Below, piece after piece: positions 1 through 8,427 of a DNA stretch of 35,802 bases. The stretch is taken from positions 1,076,881-1,112,682 of the forward strand of contig JAMPAU010000001.1 of assembly GCA_023667045.1 (NCBI GenBank). The letters run 5' to 3'. How positions within the stretch are numbered: position 1 is the stretch's first letter; each line of letters begins with the position of its first letter. The position numbers and the translations under genes are program-made. The DNA is from Ruminococcus flavefaciens (GTDB lineage Bacteria; Bacillota; Clostridia; Oscillospirales; Ruminococcaceae). The notes under the pieces were generated by a model. That model was not told the origin of the DNA and searched no databases. It saw only the letters and a list, made by a program, of their open reading frames with translations.

Positions 1-53
1 CTGAAATTTGCAGTGTGATGAACGACATTGCAAAAACTTTGCTTGATAAATAA
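1..53 (+). CDS. C-terminal end of an upstream phage gene (partial)
   Basis: An open frame enters from the left edge (phase starting at base 3), ends ..VMNDIAKTLLDK and stops at TAA 51-53. Only about 16 residues are visible, so the product cannot be identified. In phages with this gene order the gene before the scaffold is usually a portal or minor head protein, but that is only inference from position. A terminator-like hairpin follows at once. Confidence 0.5.
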   Translation, partial: EICSVMNDIAKTLLDK

Positions 54-63
54 AATCCGAAAA

Positions 64-86
64 AAGACCGCAAGGTCTTATTTTTA
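64..86 (+). terminator. Intrinsic terminator between head genes
   Basis: Perfect stem AAGACC / GGTCTT with a GCAA tetraloop, followed by ATTTTTAT. It sits 10 bases after the stop of the partial upstream gene and before the ribosome binding site of the next small gene. Confidence 0.6.
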
Positions 87-107
87 TGCTAAAAAAGGAG
101 GCTGAAA

Positions 108-239
108 ATGTACACGCCAAGATATAACAGTGCTTTGTTTGCTCTTTCTGTGGACGACGGTTTTATCGTTAATTATTTTGAGTATCTAAAAACAATACTC
201 CACAGAAAGCATTACGGACACGCAAAAAAATACCGTTAA
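108..239 (+). CDS. Small phage protein, 43 aa, unknown function
   Basis: ATG at 108 follows a good AAAGGAGG ribosome binding site with 7-base spacing. The 43-residue product starts MYTPRYNSALFALSVDDGF and ends in a basic, histidine-rich tail (HRKHYGHAKKYR). I do not recognise the family. It is framed by two terminator-like hairpins between the upstream head gene and the scaffold, so it may be its own small transcription unit. The strong ribosome binding site is the best evidence that it is real. Confidence 0.55.
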   Translation: MYTPRYNSALFALSVDDGFIVNYFEYLKTILHRKHYGHAKKYR

Positions 240-241
240 TA

Positions 242-264
242 AAGGCTTTAAGCCTTATTTTTTA
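242..264 (+). terminator. Intrinsic terminator upstream of scaffold gene
   Basis: Stem AAGGCT / AGCCTT with a TTA loop and an ATTTTTTTAT tail, placed 2 bases after the stop of the 43-aa gene. Together with the hairpin at 64-86 it brackets that gene. Confidence 0.6.
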
Positions 265-294
265 TACCCATTTTTAAAAAAAGGAGAATTTGAA

Positions 295-807
295 ATGGCA
301 GAAGAAACAAAATCAACCGAAGCAGTTCCGGAGGAAAACAAGCCGGAAAAGATACCGGAGCAGGTCACGAAGACCTATTCTGAACAGGAGTACAACGCCC
401 TGAAGTCCCAGCTCGATACCGCCAACGACACCATAAAATCGTACGAAAAAATGGACATCGACGGCATAAAAGCAAGCGTTGAGGACTACAAGCAGAAGTG
501 GGAGCAGTCCGAAAACGACCGCAAGGATTTTGAACACCGTACCAAAATCGGCAGTTATGTGAAGTCGCTCGCTCTTAGGGACGACATCTATGAAAAGCAC
601 GTCGCCGACTTGATACTTGAAAAGGGTCTGAAATTCGACGGTGAAAAGCTCATCGGTGGTGACGACGTTGTGAACAACTTCAAGACAAAGTACCCGAACG
701 CTTTTAAGTCTGCACAGCCTGTGCCGGAATTTTCGGTAAGCACGACAGGACAGAGCGGTATGAAAGATGACGACGCTTTTGTGCGTAAGGTCATGGGGCT
801 GAAATAG
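295..807 (+). CDS. Phage scaffolding protein (GP20 family)
   Basis: The 170-residue product fits the phage GP20 minor structural/scaffold family. It has an acidic, proline-rich N-terminus (residues 1-25), a heptad-rich coiled coil (about 30-85: YNALKSQLDTANDTIKSYEK), and a C-terminal part with IGSYVKSLALRDDIYEKHVADLI and a NNFKTKYPNAF segment, typical of capsid scaffolds. It would act inside the prohead to nucleate shell assembly and then leave. It lies directly before the major capsid gene, as expected. The ribosome binding site is AAAGGAGAA. The stop is TAG with TAA as the next in-frame codon, so TAG readthrough would have no effect here. Confidence 0.85.
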   Translation: MAEETKSTEAVPEENKPEKIPEQVTKTYSEQEYNALKSQLDTANDTIKSYEKMDIDGIKASVEDYKQKWEQSENDRKDFEHRTKIGSYVKSLALRDDIYEKHVADLILEKGLKFDGEKLIGGDDVVNNFKTKYPNAFKSAQPVPEFSVSTTGQSGMKDDDAFVRKVMGLK

Positions 808-840
808 TAAAATAATGACATTTTAATAGGAGGAAAAATT

Positions 841-1713
841 ATGGCAAATTCAATTGAACTCGTCAAAAAGTACGTCAACAAACTTGATGACGTTTACAAA
901 CTCGCCAGTCTGACGGACGTTCTCGAAAGCGATTCCGCAACCGTCCGCAACGGCACAAACACAAACGAAATCGTTATCCCGAAAATCGACATGGACGGTC
1001 TGGCAGACTACAGCCGTTCGGGCGGTTACGTCGAGGGCGATGACAAACTCACGTGGGAGACCGTCAAGTTTGATTATGACCGTGGACGTTCTTTTTCCGT
1101 CGACGCTATGGACAACGAGGAAACTATCGGGATTTCTTTCGGTATGCTGTCGTCACGTTTTGTGCGTAATAAGGTCGTTCCCGAAATGGACGCTTACCGT
1201 TTTGCGAAGTATGCAGGTAAGTCGGGCATTACCGTAAAGTCTGAAAATCTTGTGGATGGCGAGGCGGTCTGCCGTGCGATTACAGAAGCGAACAACGTCC
1301 TCGATGAAGCGGAAGTTGATACAGAAAACCGCATTTTATTCATCACTCCGACCCTCCACAACGCTATTATCGCACTCGACACGTATAAGTCAAAGGCTAT
1401 GCTTGAAAGTTTTTCGACGGTAGTCAAAGTTCCGCAGACACGTTTCTACACGGCAATTGACTTGCTTGACGGCAAAAGTTCGGGCGAAGAAATCGGCGGT
1501 TATAAAAAGGCGACGGCAGGAAAAAATATCAATTTCATGATTATTGACAAGTCCGCTGTGTTGCAGTTCACGAAGCACGTCGTCAACAAGGTCATCGCTC
1601 CCGAAGACAATCAGACCGCTGATTCGTGGAAATTTTTCTATCGTGCGTACGGTCTGACCGACGTTTATGAAAATAAAGTCAAGGGTATTTACTGCTCACA
1701 TTCGGCGAATTAA
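841..1713 (+). CDS. Major capsid protein
   Basis: A 290-residue protein that matches major capsid proteins of Firmicute siphoviruses: an N-terminal helix, then an E-loop-like stretch with VIPKIDMDGLADYSRSGGYVEGD and WETVKFDYDRGRSFSVDAMDNEET, then NKVVPEMDAYRFAKYA, a motif often seen in this capsid group. The C-terminus has the conserved strand set (FMIIDKSAVLQFTKHV, FFYRAYGLTDVYENKVKGIYCSHS). It probably has the HK97 fold and forms the icosahedral shell. The ATG follows TAGGAGGAAAAATT. The stop is 12 bases before the next small gene, so it is part of the late structural operon. Confidence 0.88.
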   Translation: MANSIELVKKYVNKLDDVYKLASLTDVLESDSATVRNGTNTNEIVIPKIDMDGLADYSRSGGYVEGDDKLTWETVKFDYDRGRSFSVDAMDNEETIGISFGMLSSRFVRNKVVPEMDAYRFAKYAGKSGITVKSENLVDGEAVCRAITEANNVLDEAEVDTENRILFITPTLHNAIIALDTYKSKAMLESFSTVVKVPQTRFYTAIDLLDGKSSGEEIGGYKKATAGKNINFMIIDKSAVLQFTKHVVNKVIAPEDNQTADSWKFFYRAYGLTDVYENKVKGIYCSHSAN

Positions 1714-1725
1714 GGGGGAATATTC

Positions 1726-1821
1726 ATGAGAACCGTCGGACTTGAAATCCACGACAAGCCAAAGTCAAAACCAAAGCCGAAGACTGAAACGAAAGACGGT
1801 GAGAAAGTTGGCATACGCTGA
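1726..1821 (+). CDS. Small phage protein, 31 aa, between capsid and connector
   Basis: ATG at 1726 follows a GGGGGAA ribosome binding site. The peptide is highly charged (MRTVGLEIHDKPKSKPKPK and a DGEKVGIR end). Its last 14 bases overlap the start of the connector gene (TTG at 1808), which suggests translational coupling. Small lysine/proline-rich peptides at this position occur in related phages, with no known function. The overlap and ribosome binding site support the gene; nothing in the sequence shows its role. Confidence 0.5.
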   Translation: MRTVGLEIHDKPKSKPKPKTETKDGEKVGIR

Positions 1822-2224
1822 TTTTCCCTATTATCAAGACTTTTTCAAGGGTACGCTGATTTCAGATGTGGAGACGTTCCGGACTTTTTCGGAGCGTGCC
1901 TCCGAATTTGTCGACACAGCAACTTTTGACCGCCTCGCCGATGCGGAACTTCTGAGCCGTCACAGAACAAAAATTCAGAAGTGCGTGTGTGCCTTGACGG
2001 AGCAGTTTTTTAAGCGAAATATAGCCTTTTCGGGTGGTATTCCAAGTGATGAGGATATGCCGAAAACTTCCGAAAGTATCGGCGAATATTCCATTTCAAT
2101 AGCGAATCCGTACGACTATGTGCAGGAAATTTCCATGACCGATGAAGACTTCCAAAAAGCCTTAAAAAGCACGGTTTTACGCTATTTAGGAAACACAGGT
2201 CTGCTTTTCAGAGGGGTGAAATGA
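1808..2224 (+). CDS. Head-tail connector protein (adaptor)
   Basis: The frame is open from 1742, but the likely start is TTG at 1808, giving a protein that begins MAYADFPYYQDFFKG, the usual opening of head-tail adaptor proteins of this class, preceded by GGTGAGA. The product is 138 residues and mostly helical (DVETFRTFSERASEFVDTATFDRL..., KIQKCVCALTEQFFKR, FQKALKSTVLRYLGNTGLLFRGV). Such proteins form a ring under the portal after DNA packaging. The start overlaps the preceding 31-aa gene and the stop overlaps the next gene by 4 bases. The family is clear from position and pattern; the start is inferred. Confidence 0.75.
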   Translation: MAYADFPYYQDFFKGTLISDVETFRTFSERASEFVDTATFDRLADAELLSRHRTKIQKCVCALTEQFFKRNIAFSGGIPSDEDMPKTSESIGEYSISIANPYDYVQEISMTDEDFQKALKSTVLRYLGNTGLLFRGVK

Positions 2225-2547
2225 TGTTCACGAACACAAAAGTTATCACGGTTTTCCATAAAACGACTGATGGCGAGAAACGTCTGCCGACATGGGAAAA
2301 ACACCTGTTTTACGACGTTTACTGGGAAAACTGTTCGGGGCAGTCCGTAGAGGACGGGGGCGTTGAGGAAAACAATGAAATTCTGTGCATTATTCCCGAA
2401 AAATCACTGAAAAACTTCATTCCGTGCAAGGACGATTTTATTTGTCTCGGCGACGTTGAGGAAAAAGGCAGTCTGACTATAATGTCGGTCAAGGATTTCC
2501 GCTATGGTTCGGGAAAAGTCCGGCATATTGAGGTGAGGGCAAAGTAA
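2221..2547 (+). CDS. Head-tail stopper-like phage protein
   Basis: The 108-residue product (TKVITVFHKTTDGEKRLPTWEKHLFYDVYWENC...) is beta-rich and lies between the connector and the minor capsid genes, where phages encode the head-closure (stopper) protein. Sequence and length fit the small uncharacterised structural proteins found in this slot in Clostridia phages. The start is ATG 2221, or the tandem ATG at 2224, after AGAGGGGTGA. It overlaps the connector stop by 4 bases, and its own TAA shares an A with the next start (TAATG). Function is inferred from gene order. Confidence 0.6.
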   Translation: MMFTNTKVITVFHKTTDGEKRLPTWEKHLFYDVYWENCSGQSVEDGGVEENNEILCIIPEKSLKNFIPCKDDFICLGDVEEKGSLTIMSVKDFRYGSGKVRHIEVRAK

Positions 2548-2864
2548 TGAAATGGGATTTTAAACTCGACTTAAAAGGCGTAAATCCGCAGAAAATCCAT
2601 GATACACAAAAGTTTGTTGACAGCGAAATTCTGAGGCGTTCTTCCGCTTATGTGCCACATGATACGGGAAATTTGGAATTTTCGGGACAATCCAAAACAC
2701 GTATCGGAACGGGTATCATAAGATATGAAACACCATACGCAAAACGGCAGTATTTCAAGGGAAAATCGAGCGGACAGCGTGGTCGGAAGTGGGTAAAAAG
2801 AATGTGGCTGTCGCAGGGAAAACAAATTGTAAAAAGTGCAAACAAAATGTTGAGCGGAAGGTGA
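2547..2864 (+). CDS. Minor capsid / tail-completion protein (Minor_capsid_2-like)
   Basis: A 105-residue basic protein with the family's marks: a helix opening KLDLKGVNPQKIHDTQKFVDSEILRRSSAYVP, the motif HDTGNLEFSG, and the segment IIRYETPYAKRQYFKG followed by a tryptophan-rich basic end (RGRKWVKRMWLSQGKQIV). These proteins correspond to HK97 gp10-type tail-completion factors at the neck. It is translationally coupled to the gene before (TAATG) and 4 bases from the gene after. Confidence 0.75.
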   Translation: MKWDFKLDLKGVNPQKIHDTQKFVDSEILRRSSAYVPHDTGNLEFSGQSKTRIGTGIIRYETPYAKRQYFKGKSSGQRGRKWVKRMWLSQGKQIVKSANKMLSGR

Positions 2865-2868
2865 TTTC

Positions 2869-3306
2869 ATGTCAATAATTGAAAGTGTTCGGGACTTCAT
2901 TTCCAACTGTCCGTTGCTGAAAAACGGCGTTTTACTCAACGTCGACCGTCTGGGCGATACGGAAATCGAGTACACAATTGACGGTGAAATGACAGACCCG
3001 ATTTTGCGAAGATATACGGACGGTTCTTCGCTCCGACAGTTCAATTTTATTTTTGCAAGCCGTGAGGCATACGGTGCGGACACCTTGCAGAACGTCGCAA
3101 ACAGCGGATTTTACGAGGATTTCGCCGACTGGATTGAAACACAGTCCAACATCGGAAATCTTCCTAAACTCGACAAATATCGTATTCCGCAATATATTGA
3201 GATACAGTCAAACAATTACATTTTTGACACCAACGACAGCACCGCACGTTATCAGATTCAGCTGAAATTCGTCTATTATCAAGACAGGAGGTACACAAAT
3301 GGGTAA
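2869..3306 (+). CDS. Minor capsid protein (Minor_capsid_3-like, tail terminator)
   Basis: A 145-residue protein with the pattern of phage minor capsid protein 3 / tail-terminator proteins: an N-terminal helix (IESVRDFISNCPLLKNG), a strand with a DGEMTDPILRRYTDGSSLRQFNFIFASRE core, the segment ADWIETQSNIGNLPKL and a C-terminal YIFDTNDSTARYQIQLKFVYYQ strand. The final strand and the SSLRQFNFIF motif are well conserved in these families. It would cap the tail tube next to the neck. It overlaps the major tail gene start by 8 bases. Confidence 0.72.
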   Translation: MSIIESVRDFISNCPLLKNGVLLNVDRLGDTEIEYTIDGEMTDPILRRYTDGSSLRQFNFIFASREAYGADTLQNVANSGFYEDFADWIETQSNIGNLPKLDKYRIPQYIEIQSNNYIFDTNDSTARYQIQLKFVYYQDRRYTNG

Positions 3307-4174
3307 AAATTTGAACAATGGAAATTTGGTCACAAGACCGAAAAAACTCGCATTTTACGAGGTTTACAGAAATGTTTTTTATCGCATGGAAGGTTTCACA
3401 GACCTCGGTTACTCGCAGAATCCGAAAGAATACAGCCGTCAGTACGTCGATGAGGAATTTGAACGTACCGATATTGTCGGTTACGCTCCATCAATTTCGT
3501 ACAGTTTTGACCGATATACAGGCAATGAGGTGCTTTCGGACATCGTAAAAATCACGGAAAACGAGTGCATCGGCGACCTCATGAAACGTCGAATAGTAAC
3601 GGTTGATTTATCCGGTGTCGGCGACGGAAGCGGTAATGCAAAAATGCGTGAATATGCCGTAATTCCGGACACAAACGGCGATACAACCGACTGCATGACA
3701 TACTCCGGAAACTTTAAGGCACGTGGCGTTTTGGTGGACTGCATAGCCACTTCGGACGACGACTGGCAGACCGTCAAAGTTACCGAAAAGGTCGACTATT
3801 CCACAAGTGCGTACATCGCTGTAACTGGTGATAAAATCGTCGGAAGCATATCGAATGTCGACGGCGGACTGAATATCAGCGGTGAAGTCGAGAAAAATTC
3901 AAAGGTAACATTCACTGTAAAACCAATGTTTGACGGAGCAAAAGTAACTCTGTACCAAATGACTGATAATTATCCGAGAAAAATAGCCTCAGATTTCGGA
4001 AAACTCAATAATACGAATAATCTGATAATTAGTGATACAAGATATTGTATTACTGTGGAAGCAGGAGAAAATCAGTCTACATATTTCATTGACTTGACCG
4101 CCGTTGAATCACTTCAGACTGCCTCTACCGTTTCTGCAACTTCGGCAAAATCAAAAACAACTGCAAAGGAGTAA
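3299..4174 (+). CDS. Major tail protein with extra C-terminal domain
   Basis: The N-terminal ~160 residues match major tail tube proteins of this phage type: KLAFYEVYRNVFYRMEGFTDLGYSQNPKEYSRQYVDE, the PSISYSFDRYTGNEVLSDIV segment and a C-terminal tube strand (MTYSGNFKARGVLVDCIATSDDDWQTVKV). Residues about 165-291 form an extra beta-rich domain (DKIVGSISNVDGGLNISGEVEKNSKVTF...) that ends in a Ser/Thr/Ala-rich tail; such add-ons usually decorate the outside of the tail. The ATG follows GACAGGAGG inside the end of the previous gene. Confidence 0.8.
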   Translation: MGKNLNNGNLVTRPKKLAFYEVYRNVFYRMEGFTDLGYSQNPKEYSRQYVDEEFERTDIVGYAPSISYSFDRYTGNEVLSDIVKITENECIGDLMKRRIVTVDLSGVGDGSGNAKMREYAVIPDTNGDTTDCMTYSGNFKARGVLVDCIATSDDDWQTVKVTEKVDYSTSAYIAVTGDKIVGSISNVDGGLNISGEVEKNSKVTFTVKPMFDGAKVTLYQMTDNYPRKIASDFGKLNNTNNLIISDTRYCITVEAGENQSTYFIDLTAVESLQTASTVSATSAKSKTTAKE

Positions 4175-4180
4175 TAAATC

Positions 4181-4534
4181 ATGGAAAACAGCTATATATG
4201 GTCAATAAACGGCTTTGAGTTTGAGGTGGACATGGAAGACGCAGAAACTGCTGACAGGTATCTCGCCGCACTCAAAGTCTTTGAAAATGCACGAAATACT
4301 GAGACAAACAGCATTTCTGAAAAAATCCGCACATACTGCAAAATATGCCGTGAATTTTACGACACTTTTCTTGGCGACGGGTCATCTGAAAAAATTTTTT
4401 CCGGCATAAGCGACAACAGTCGCAAATACGACGAGGTGTTTGAATCGTTGCTTGATTTTATCAGCAGACAGCGTGACGAATCAGAGGGCAGAATGTCCAA
4501 AATTGCCCAGCGTTACGCACCAAAAAGACGATGA
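4181..4534 (+). CDS. Tail assembly chaperone (DUF6673-like)
   Basis: A 117-residue helical, acidic protein opening with SYIWSINGFEFEVDMEDAETADRYLAALKVFE, a pattern typical of the short chaperone encoded between the major tail and Gp15/tape-measure genes. These proteins coat the tape measure during tail assembly. The ribosome binding site is AAAGGAG with a TAATAA just before. Its TGA overlaps the next ATG (ATGA). Identification rests on length, position and the N-terminal pattern. Confidence 0.65.
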   Translation: MENSYIWSINGFEFEVDMEDAETADRYLAALKVFENARNTETNSISEKIRTYCKICREFYDTFLGDGSSEKIFSGISDNSRKYDEVFESLLDFISRQRDESEGRMSKIAQRYAPKRR

Positions 4535-5103
4535 TAAATATTCTGTTTGAGGAACTCCCCGATGCTGTTGAAGTGTCGGGGAAATTTTATAAAATCGCTA
4601 CCGATTTCCGTGACTGGATTTCTTTTTTTGACATGATGTCGGACACAGAACTTGACCAAAAGCAGAAAATGTTAACCGCTCTTTCGTGGTTTTCGGGCGA
4701 AATTCCAAACGATATAATCGGAGCGTACACGGCACTGACTGATTTTGCGGCGTGTTCCGGAATGAAAAAAAGTTCTGAAAATGAGGGAAAAAACAACGGT
4801 AATTCGGGTGTTCCGACTTTATCATGGCTGTACGATTCAGCTTACGTTTTGGGTGCATTTAGGCAGATTTACGGAATTGATTTAATCCGTGTCGAGCATA
4901 TGCACTGGTGGGAGTTTTCGGCGTTATTTGAGGCTTTGCCCGAAGAAACGCCCATAAAAAAACGCATTGCATACCGACAGATTAGGATTTCCGACATCAA
5001 GGACAAAGAACGGCGTAAGCAGATTTTGAAAATCAAAAAAGCGGTTGCGTTTCCGCATGAGCCGATTTCGGCAGAAAAAACAGGAGAAATTTTCTCGTTT
5101 TAA
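4531..5103 (+). CDS. Phage Gp15 family protein (tail assembly)
   Basis: A 190-residue protein with the Gp15 signature: INILFEELPDAVEVSGKFYKIATDFRDWISFFDM, then LSWLYDSAYVLGAFRQIYGIDL, then MHWWEFSALFEALPEETPIKKRIAYRQI and a basic tail (KDKERRKQILKIKKA). The MHWW(E/K)F motif is characteristic. It likely corresponds to the second half of the tail-chaperone pair that works with the tape measure. It starts inside the stop of the previous gene (ATGA) and lies in the -1 frame relative to it. I saw no convincing slippery heptamer, so coupling by stop-start overlap is more likely than frameshifting. Confidence 0.82.
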   Translation: MINILFEELPDAVEVSGKFYKIATDFRDWISFFDMMSDTELDQKQKMLTALSWFSGEIPNDIIGAYTALTDFAACSGMKKSSENEGKNNGNSGVPTLSWLYDSAYVLGAFRQIYGIDLIRVEHMHWWEFSALFEALPEETPIKKRIAYRQIRISDIKDKERRKQILKIKKAVAFPHEPISAEKTGEIFSF

Positions 5104-5115
5104 GGAGGTGGGACT

Positions 5116-8100
5116 TTGGCAGACGACAAACTTGAAATTCAGACGGCGATTGACACTGACGGCATTGACGACGGTATGCTTAACATTAAAAATCTTGTAA
5201 CAAAAGGTATGGGCGTACTCAATGACAGCGTTTCGGGGTGTATTTCTACAGTCGCCAATCTCGGAAGTGCTTTGCTGAATGTTGCCGAAACTGCCGGAAA
5301 AGGTCTGCTTTCACTCGGAAAATCGGCGGTTTCTGTGGGTAAAAGTTTCGAGAGCAGTATGTCGCAGGTCATCGCAACGATGGGCGTGACCGCCGACACA
5401 ATGACGGAAAACGGCGAAAATATTTATGATAAACTGGCAGAAAAAGCCAAAGAAATGGGTTCGACGACGAAATTTTCAGCCAGTGAGGCGGCAGATGCAT
5501 TAAATTATTTAGCATTAGCAGGTTGCGATGCTGAAAAAGCGTGCGACGCACTGCCACAAGTCCTCAACCTCGCACAAGCAGGTGGCATGGACTTGGCTCG
5601 GACTTCCGACCTCGTGACCGATGCCATGTCGGCTCTCGGAATTGATGCAACTACCGAAAATCTGCAACATTTCGGCGATGTTCTAGCAAAAACCGCCAGC
5701 AAGTCCAATACGTCGGTGGAACAGCTCGGCGATGCGTTGCTTGTCTGTGGCGGTCAAGCGAAAATGTCGGGGCTTGAACTCAATGAAATGGCGACAATGC
5801 TCGGAATTTTCGCCGATAACGGCATAAAGGGGTCGGAGGGCGGTACTGCTCTCCGTAATTTGTTAAAAAATATGTACACGCCGACCTCAAAGGCGGCAGA
5901 AGCAATGGAACGACTTGGAATTTCGGCAAGCGATGCGGTTACTGGCGAACTCCGTCCGGTGCAGGAAGTCCTCATGGACACTATGCACGCAATGGAAAGC
6001 CTCAGTGAAGCCGACAGAATGCAAGCGATGAGCGATATTTTCGACGTTCAAGTGCTTGCTTCTGCGTCCGCCGCACTGAACAACAGTTCGGACAGATTCA
6101 ACGAACTGAGTGCGGAAATCGCAAATTGTGACGGTGCTATGCAGCAAATGGCGGACACAATGAACGATAATTTAGAGGGCGACCTCGCCGGACTTAATTC
6201 GAGTTTAGAGGGACTTGGTGTTGAAGTTTACGAAAGTCTGAGCGATTCTTTGCGGTATTACGTTCAGACCGGAATAGGCTATATCCGACAGCTGAACGAG
6301 GCGTTTAAAAACGACGGTTTTGAGGGACTTTTCGGAGCGGTTGGTGATATTTTAAGTCAAGCGTTGACGGAAATCACGTCAAAAATTCCCGATATTCTGA
6401 AAATTGCATCAAAAATTGTGGTCTCTTTCGTTCACGGAATAACTTCACAGCTGCCTTTAATCAGAGCGGAAGCCTCCGGAATGATACGACGTTTTTCTGA
6501 AACAATTCAAGAAAATTCTCCAAAAATCGTTGAAAAAGCGACCGAAATGATTCAGCAGTTTATCGACGGAATTTCAAGCACAAGTTCCACTTTAAAAGGA
6601 CTGTTTTCTACCGTTGTAGGCGGATTTTTCAAAGCAATTTCCGAGATTTTACCCGAAATTGCGGCAAACGGTGCGGAAATTATAAAAACTTTTGCTGAAA
6701 AAATTATAAATTCAAAAAAAGAAATGATTAAATGTGCAATTCCGATTATTCAAGGACTTGTGCAGGGAATTTCACAGGCTTTACCGAAAATTCTGAGTTA
6801 CGGAACGGAAATTTTGCAAGAGTTGATAAATGGCGTAATTTCGGCACTTCCTAAACTTGTACCGATTGCAGTTGAAATAATTACAGGTTTATTAAACGGT
6901 CTGACAAGTGCATTAAATTCAATTTTAGAATTTGCACCACAAATTTTACAATCACTAATAAACGGCATAATTTCGGCATTACCACAGCTTCTTGAACTGG
7001 CTGTCAAAATTTTATCGACACTTGTCAATAATCTCGCAAGTGCCGTGGTTTCGATTTTAGAATTTGCACCACAGATTCTGAAAAGTCTGATTGACGGAAT
7101 TATCACCGTTTTGCCGATGCTTATTGACTGTGCAATTGATATTTTAGATGCTTTGATTTCGGCAATAATTGACAATTTAGAGCCGATTTTAACGGCGTGC
7201 GTTGAAATTTTAATGGCGATAGTGAACGGCATAATCGGCAACCTCGACGAGCTGATTGATGCAGCATTTCAGATAATCCAGTTTCTGATTGACGAGCTTA
7301 TAAAAGGCGATAACTTGCAGAAAATTCTCACTGCGGCGATTGATGTTGTAATGGCGATTGCGGACGGCATTATTGATAATTTGGACGAACTGATTGAAGC
7401 GGCATTTCAGATAATCGACAAAATTAATTCAGAACTTCTTTCAGAAGATAATATCAGCAATTTAATATCAACAGGTATCGAACTTCTCGGCAAAATCATA
7501 GTTGGTTTATGCCGATTTGCCGGACGTTTAGCGGAATTTGCCGGAAAATTATTTGTAACTCTCGGAGAGGAACTGGCAAAAATCGACTGGTCAGAACTCG
7601 GCGAAAACGTTCTTGAGGGAATAATGTCGGGACTTCTCGGAGTGGAATTTGATACAGATGATTATATCGACAATTTCGGCGAATACTGGATTTCCGGATT
7701 CAAAGATATGTTTGACATAAATTCGCCGTCAAAGGTCATGGAAAAAGAGGTAGGACAGTGGCTGTTGCCAGGTGTTGCGGTCGGAGTTGAGGACACGTCT
7801 GATGAGACGGCGAAAGACATCAACAGCAGTCTTGAAAGTGTGTCAGAACGTCTTGAAAGTTCGCAACTTGAACCGATTGAATTTTCGGAACAGTCAGAAA
7901 TTACGGCAAATCCGCCGGAAATTAACGTTTCAGAACCACAAAAAATTCAGTTTGAGAATCCCGAAATAGAACCATTTGAAATTCCGGAGCAGTCAGAAAT
8001 TGAAGTAAATTCGCCGGAAATCAATGTTTCAGAACCACAAGAAATTCAGTTTGAAAATCCCGAAATAGAACCGCTTGAAATTCCGGAACAGTCGGAAATT

Positions 8101-8427
8101 GAGATAGATTCACCAAAAATCAACGTTTCAGAACCACAAGAAATTCAGCTTGAAAAATCCGAAATTGAACCGCTTGGAATTTCTGATTTTGACGAATCAC
8201 ACGCTGAAATGTTCACACAGCAGATTGAGATTTTAAGGGAATTTTCGCCGAAAAATGACATTCCGGAACTTGATGACGAACGCATTACAGCGGAAATTCA
8301 GTCACAGTTTGACGAAATTATGGTCACTCTGAATGCTGACGATTTTATTTCAAAATTTGAAAATATTCTTTCAAATATGGGCAATGTTTCAGTTCCGCAG
8401 TATTCGGAGGTTTACGGACAAGTGTAG
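5116..8427 (+). CDS. Tape measure protein, C-terminus cut off by an in-frame TAG
   Basis: Starts at TTG 5116 after TAAGGAGGTGGGACT. It is 1103 residues to the TAG at 8425-8427. The N-terminal third carries the phage tail tape-measure core: SVGKSFESSMSQVIATMGV, AKEMGSTTKFSASEAADALNYLALAG and MATMLGIFADNGIKGSEGGTALRNLLKNM. The middle (about 460-760) is a chain of repeated amphipathic/hydrophobic segments (ILEFAPQILQSLINGII and similar) that would span the tail lumen and help insert into the membrane. Residues about 919-1017 are a three-fold 33-residue repeat. The frame stays open beyond the TAG for 52 codons that look like the normal C-terminus, and the next gene starts inside the TAA that ends this extension. 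Either the stop is read through or the allele is a late truncation. Confidence 0.88.
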   Translation: MADDKLEIQTAIDTDGIDDGMLNIKNLVTKGMGVLNDSVSGCISTVANLGSALLNVAETAGKGLLSLGKSAVSVGKSFESSMSQVIATMGVTADTMTENGENIYDKLAEKAKEMGSTTKFSASEAADALNYLALAGCDAEKACDALPQVLNLAQAGGMDLARTSDLVTDAMSALGIDATTENLQHFGDVLAKTASKSNTSVEQLGDALLVCGGQAKMSGLELNEMATMLGIFADNGIKGSEGGTALRNLLKNMYTPTSKAAEAMERLGISASDAVTGELRPVQEVLMDTMHAMESLSEADRMQAMSDIFDVQVLASASAALNNSSDRFNELSAEIANCDGAMQQMADTMNDNLEGDLAGLNSSLEGLGVEVYESLSDSLRYYVQTGIGYIRQLNEAFKNDGFEGLFGAVGDILSQALTEITSKIPDILKIASKIVVSFVHGITSQLPLIRAEASGMIRRFSETIQENSPKIVEKATEMIQQFIDGISSTSSTLKGLFSTVVGGFFKAISEILPEIAANGAEIIKTFAEKIINSKKEMIKCAIPIIQGLVQGISQALPKILSYGTEILQELINGVISALPKLVPIAVEIITGLLNGLTSALNSILEFAPQILQSLINGIISALPQLLELAVKILSTLVNNLASAVVSILEFAPQILKSLIDGIITVLPMLIDCAIDILDALISAIIDNLEPILTACVEILMAIVNGIIGNLDELIDAAFQIIQFLIDELIKGDNLQKILTAAIDVVMAIADGIIDNLDELIEAAFQIIDKINSELLSEDNISNLISTGIELLGKIIVGLCRFAGRLAEFAGKLFVTLGEELAKIDWSELGENVLEGIMSGLLGVEFDTDDYIDNFGEYWISGFKDMFDINSPSKVMEKEVGQWLLPGVAVGVEDTSDETAKDINSSLESVSERLESSQLEPIEFSEQSEITANPPEINVSEPQKIQFENPEIEPFEIPEQSEIEVNSPEINVSEPQEIQFENPEIEPLEIPEQSEIEIDSPKINVSEPQEIQLEKSEIEPLGISDFDESHAEMFTQQIEILREFSPKNDIPELDDERITAEIQSQFDEIMVTLNADDFISKFENILSNMGNVSVPQYSEVYGQV
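7870..8166 (+). repeat. Three tandem 99-bp repeats inside the tape measure gene
   Basis: Three in-frame 99-bp units (7870-7968, 7969-8067, 8068-8166) encode a 33-residue acidic unit built around EIPEQSEIE, SPEINVSEPQ and IQFENPEIEP. Units are highly similar at the DNA level with scattered changes. A fourth partial unit (EPLGIS) follows. Copy number here could change tape length by whole 33-residue steps. Confidence 0.85.

Noticed and set aside
588-881. Minus-strand frames overlapping scaffold and capsid genes, and similar frames under other phage genes
   Set aside because: They lie inside well supported genes on the other strand, lack ribosome binding sites and have unnatural composition.
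4500-4540. Possible programmed -1 frameshift joining the tail chaperone and Gp15
   Set aside because: The second gene is in the -1 frame, but the CCA AAA AGA stretch before the stop does not form a proper X-XXY-YYZ slippery heptamer in the zero frame, and the ATGA overlap gives a simpler explanation.
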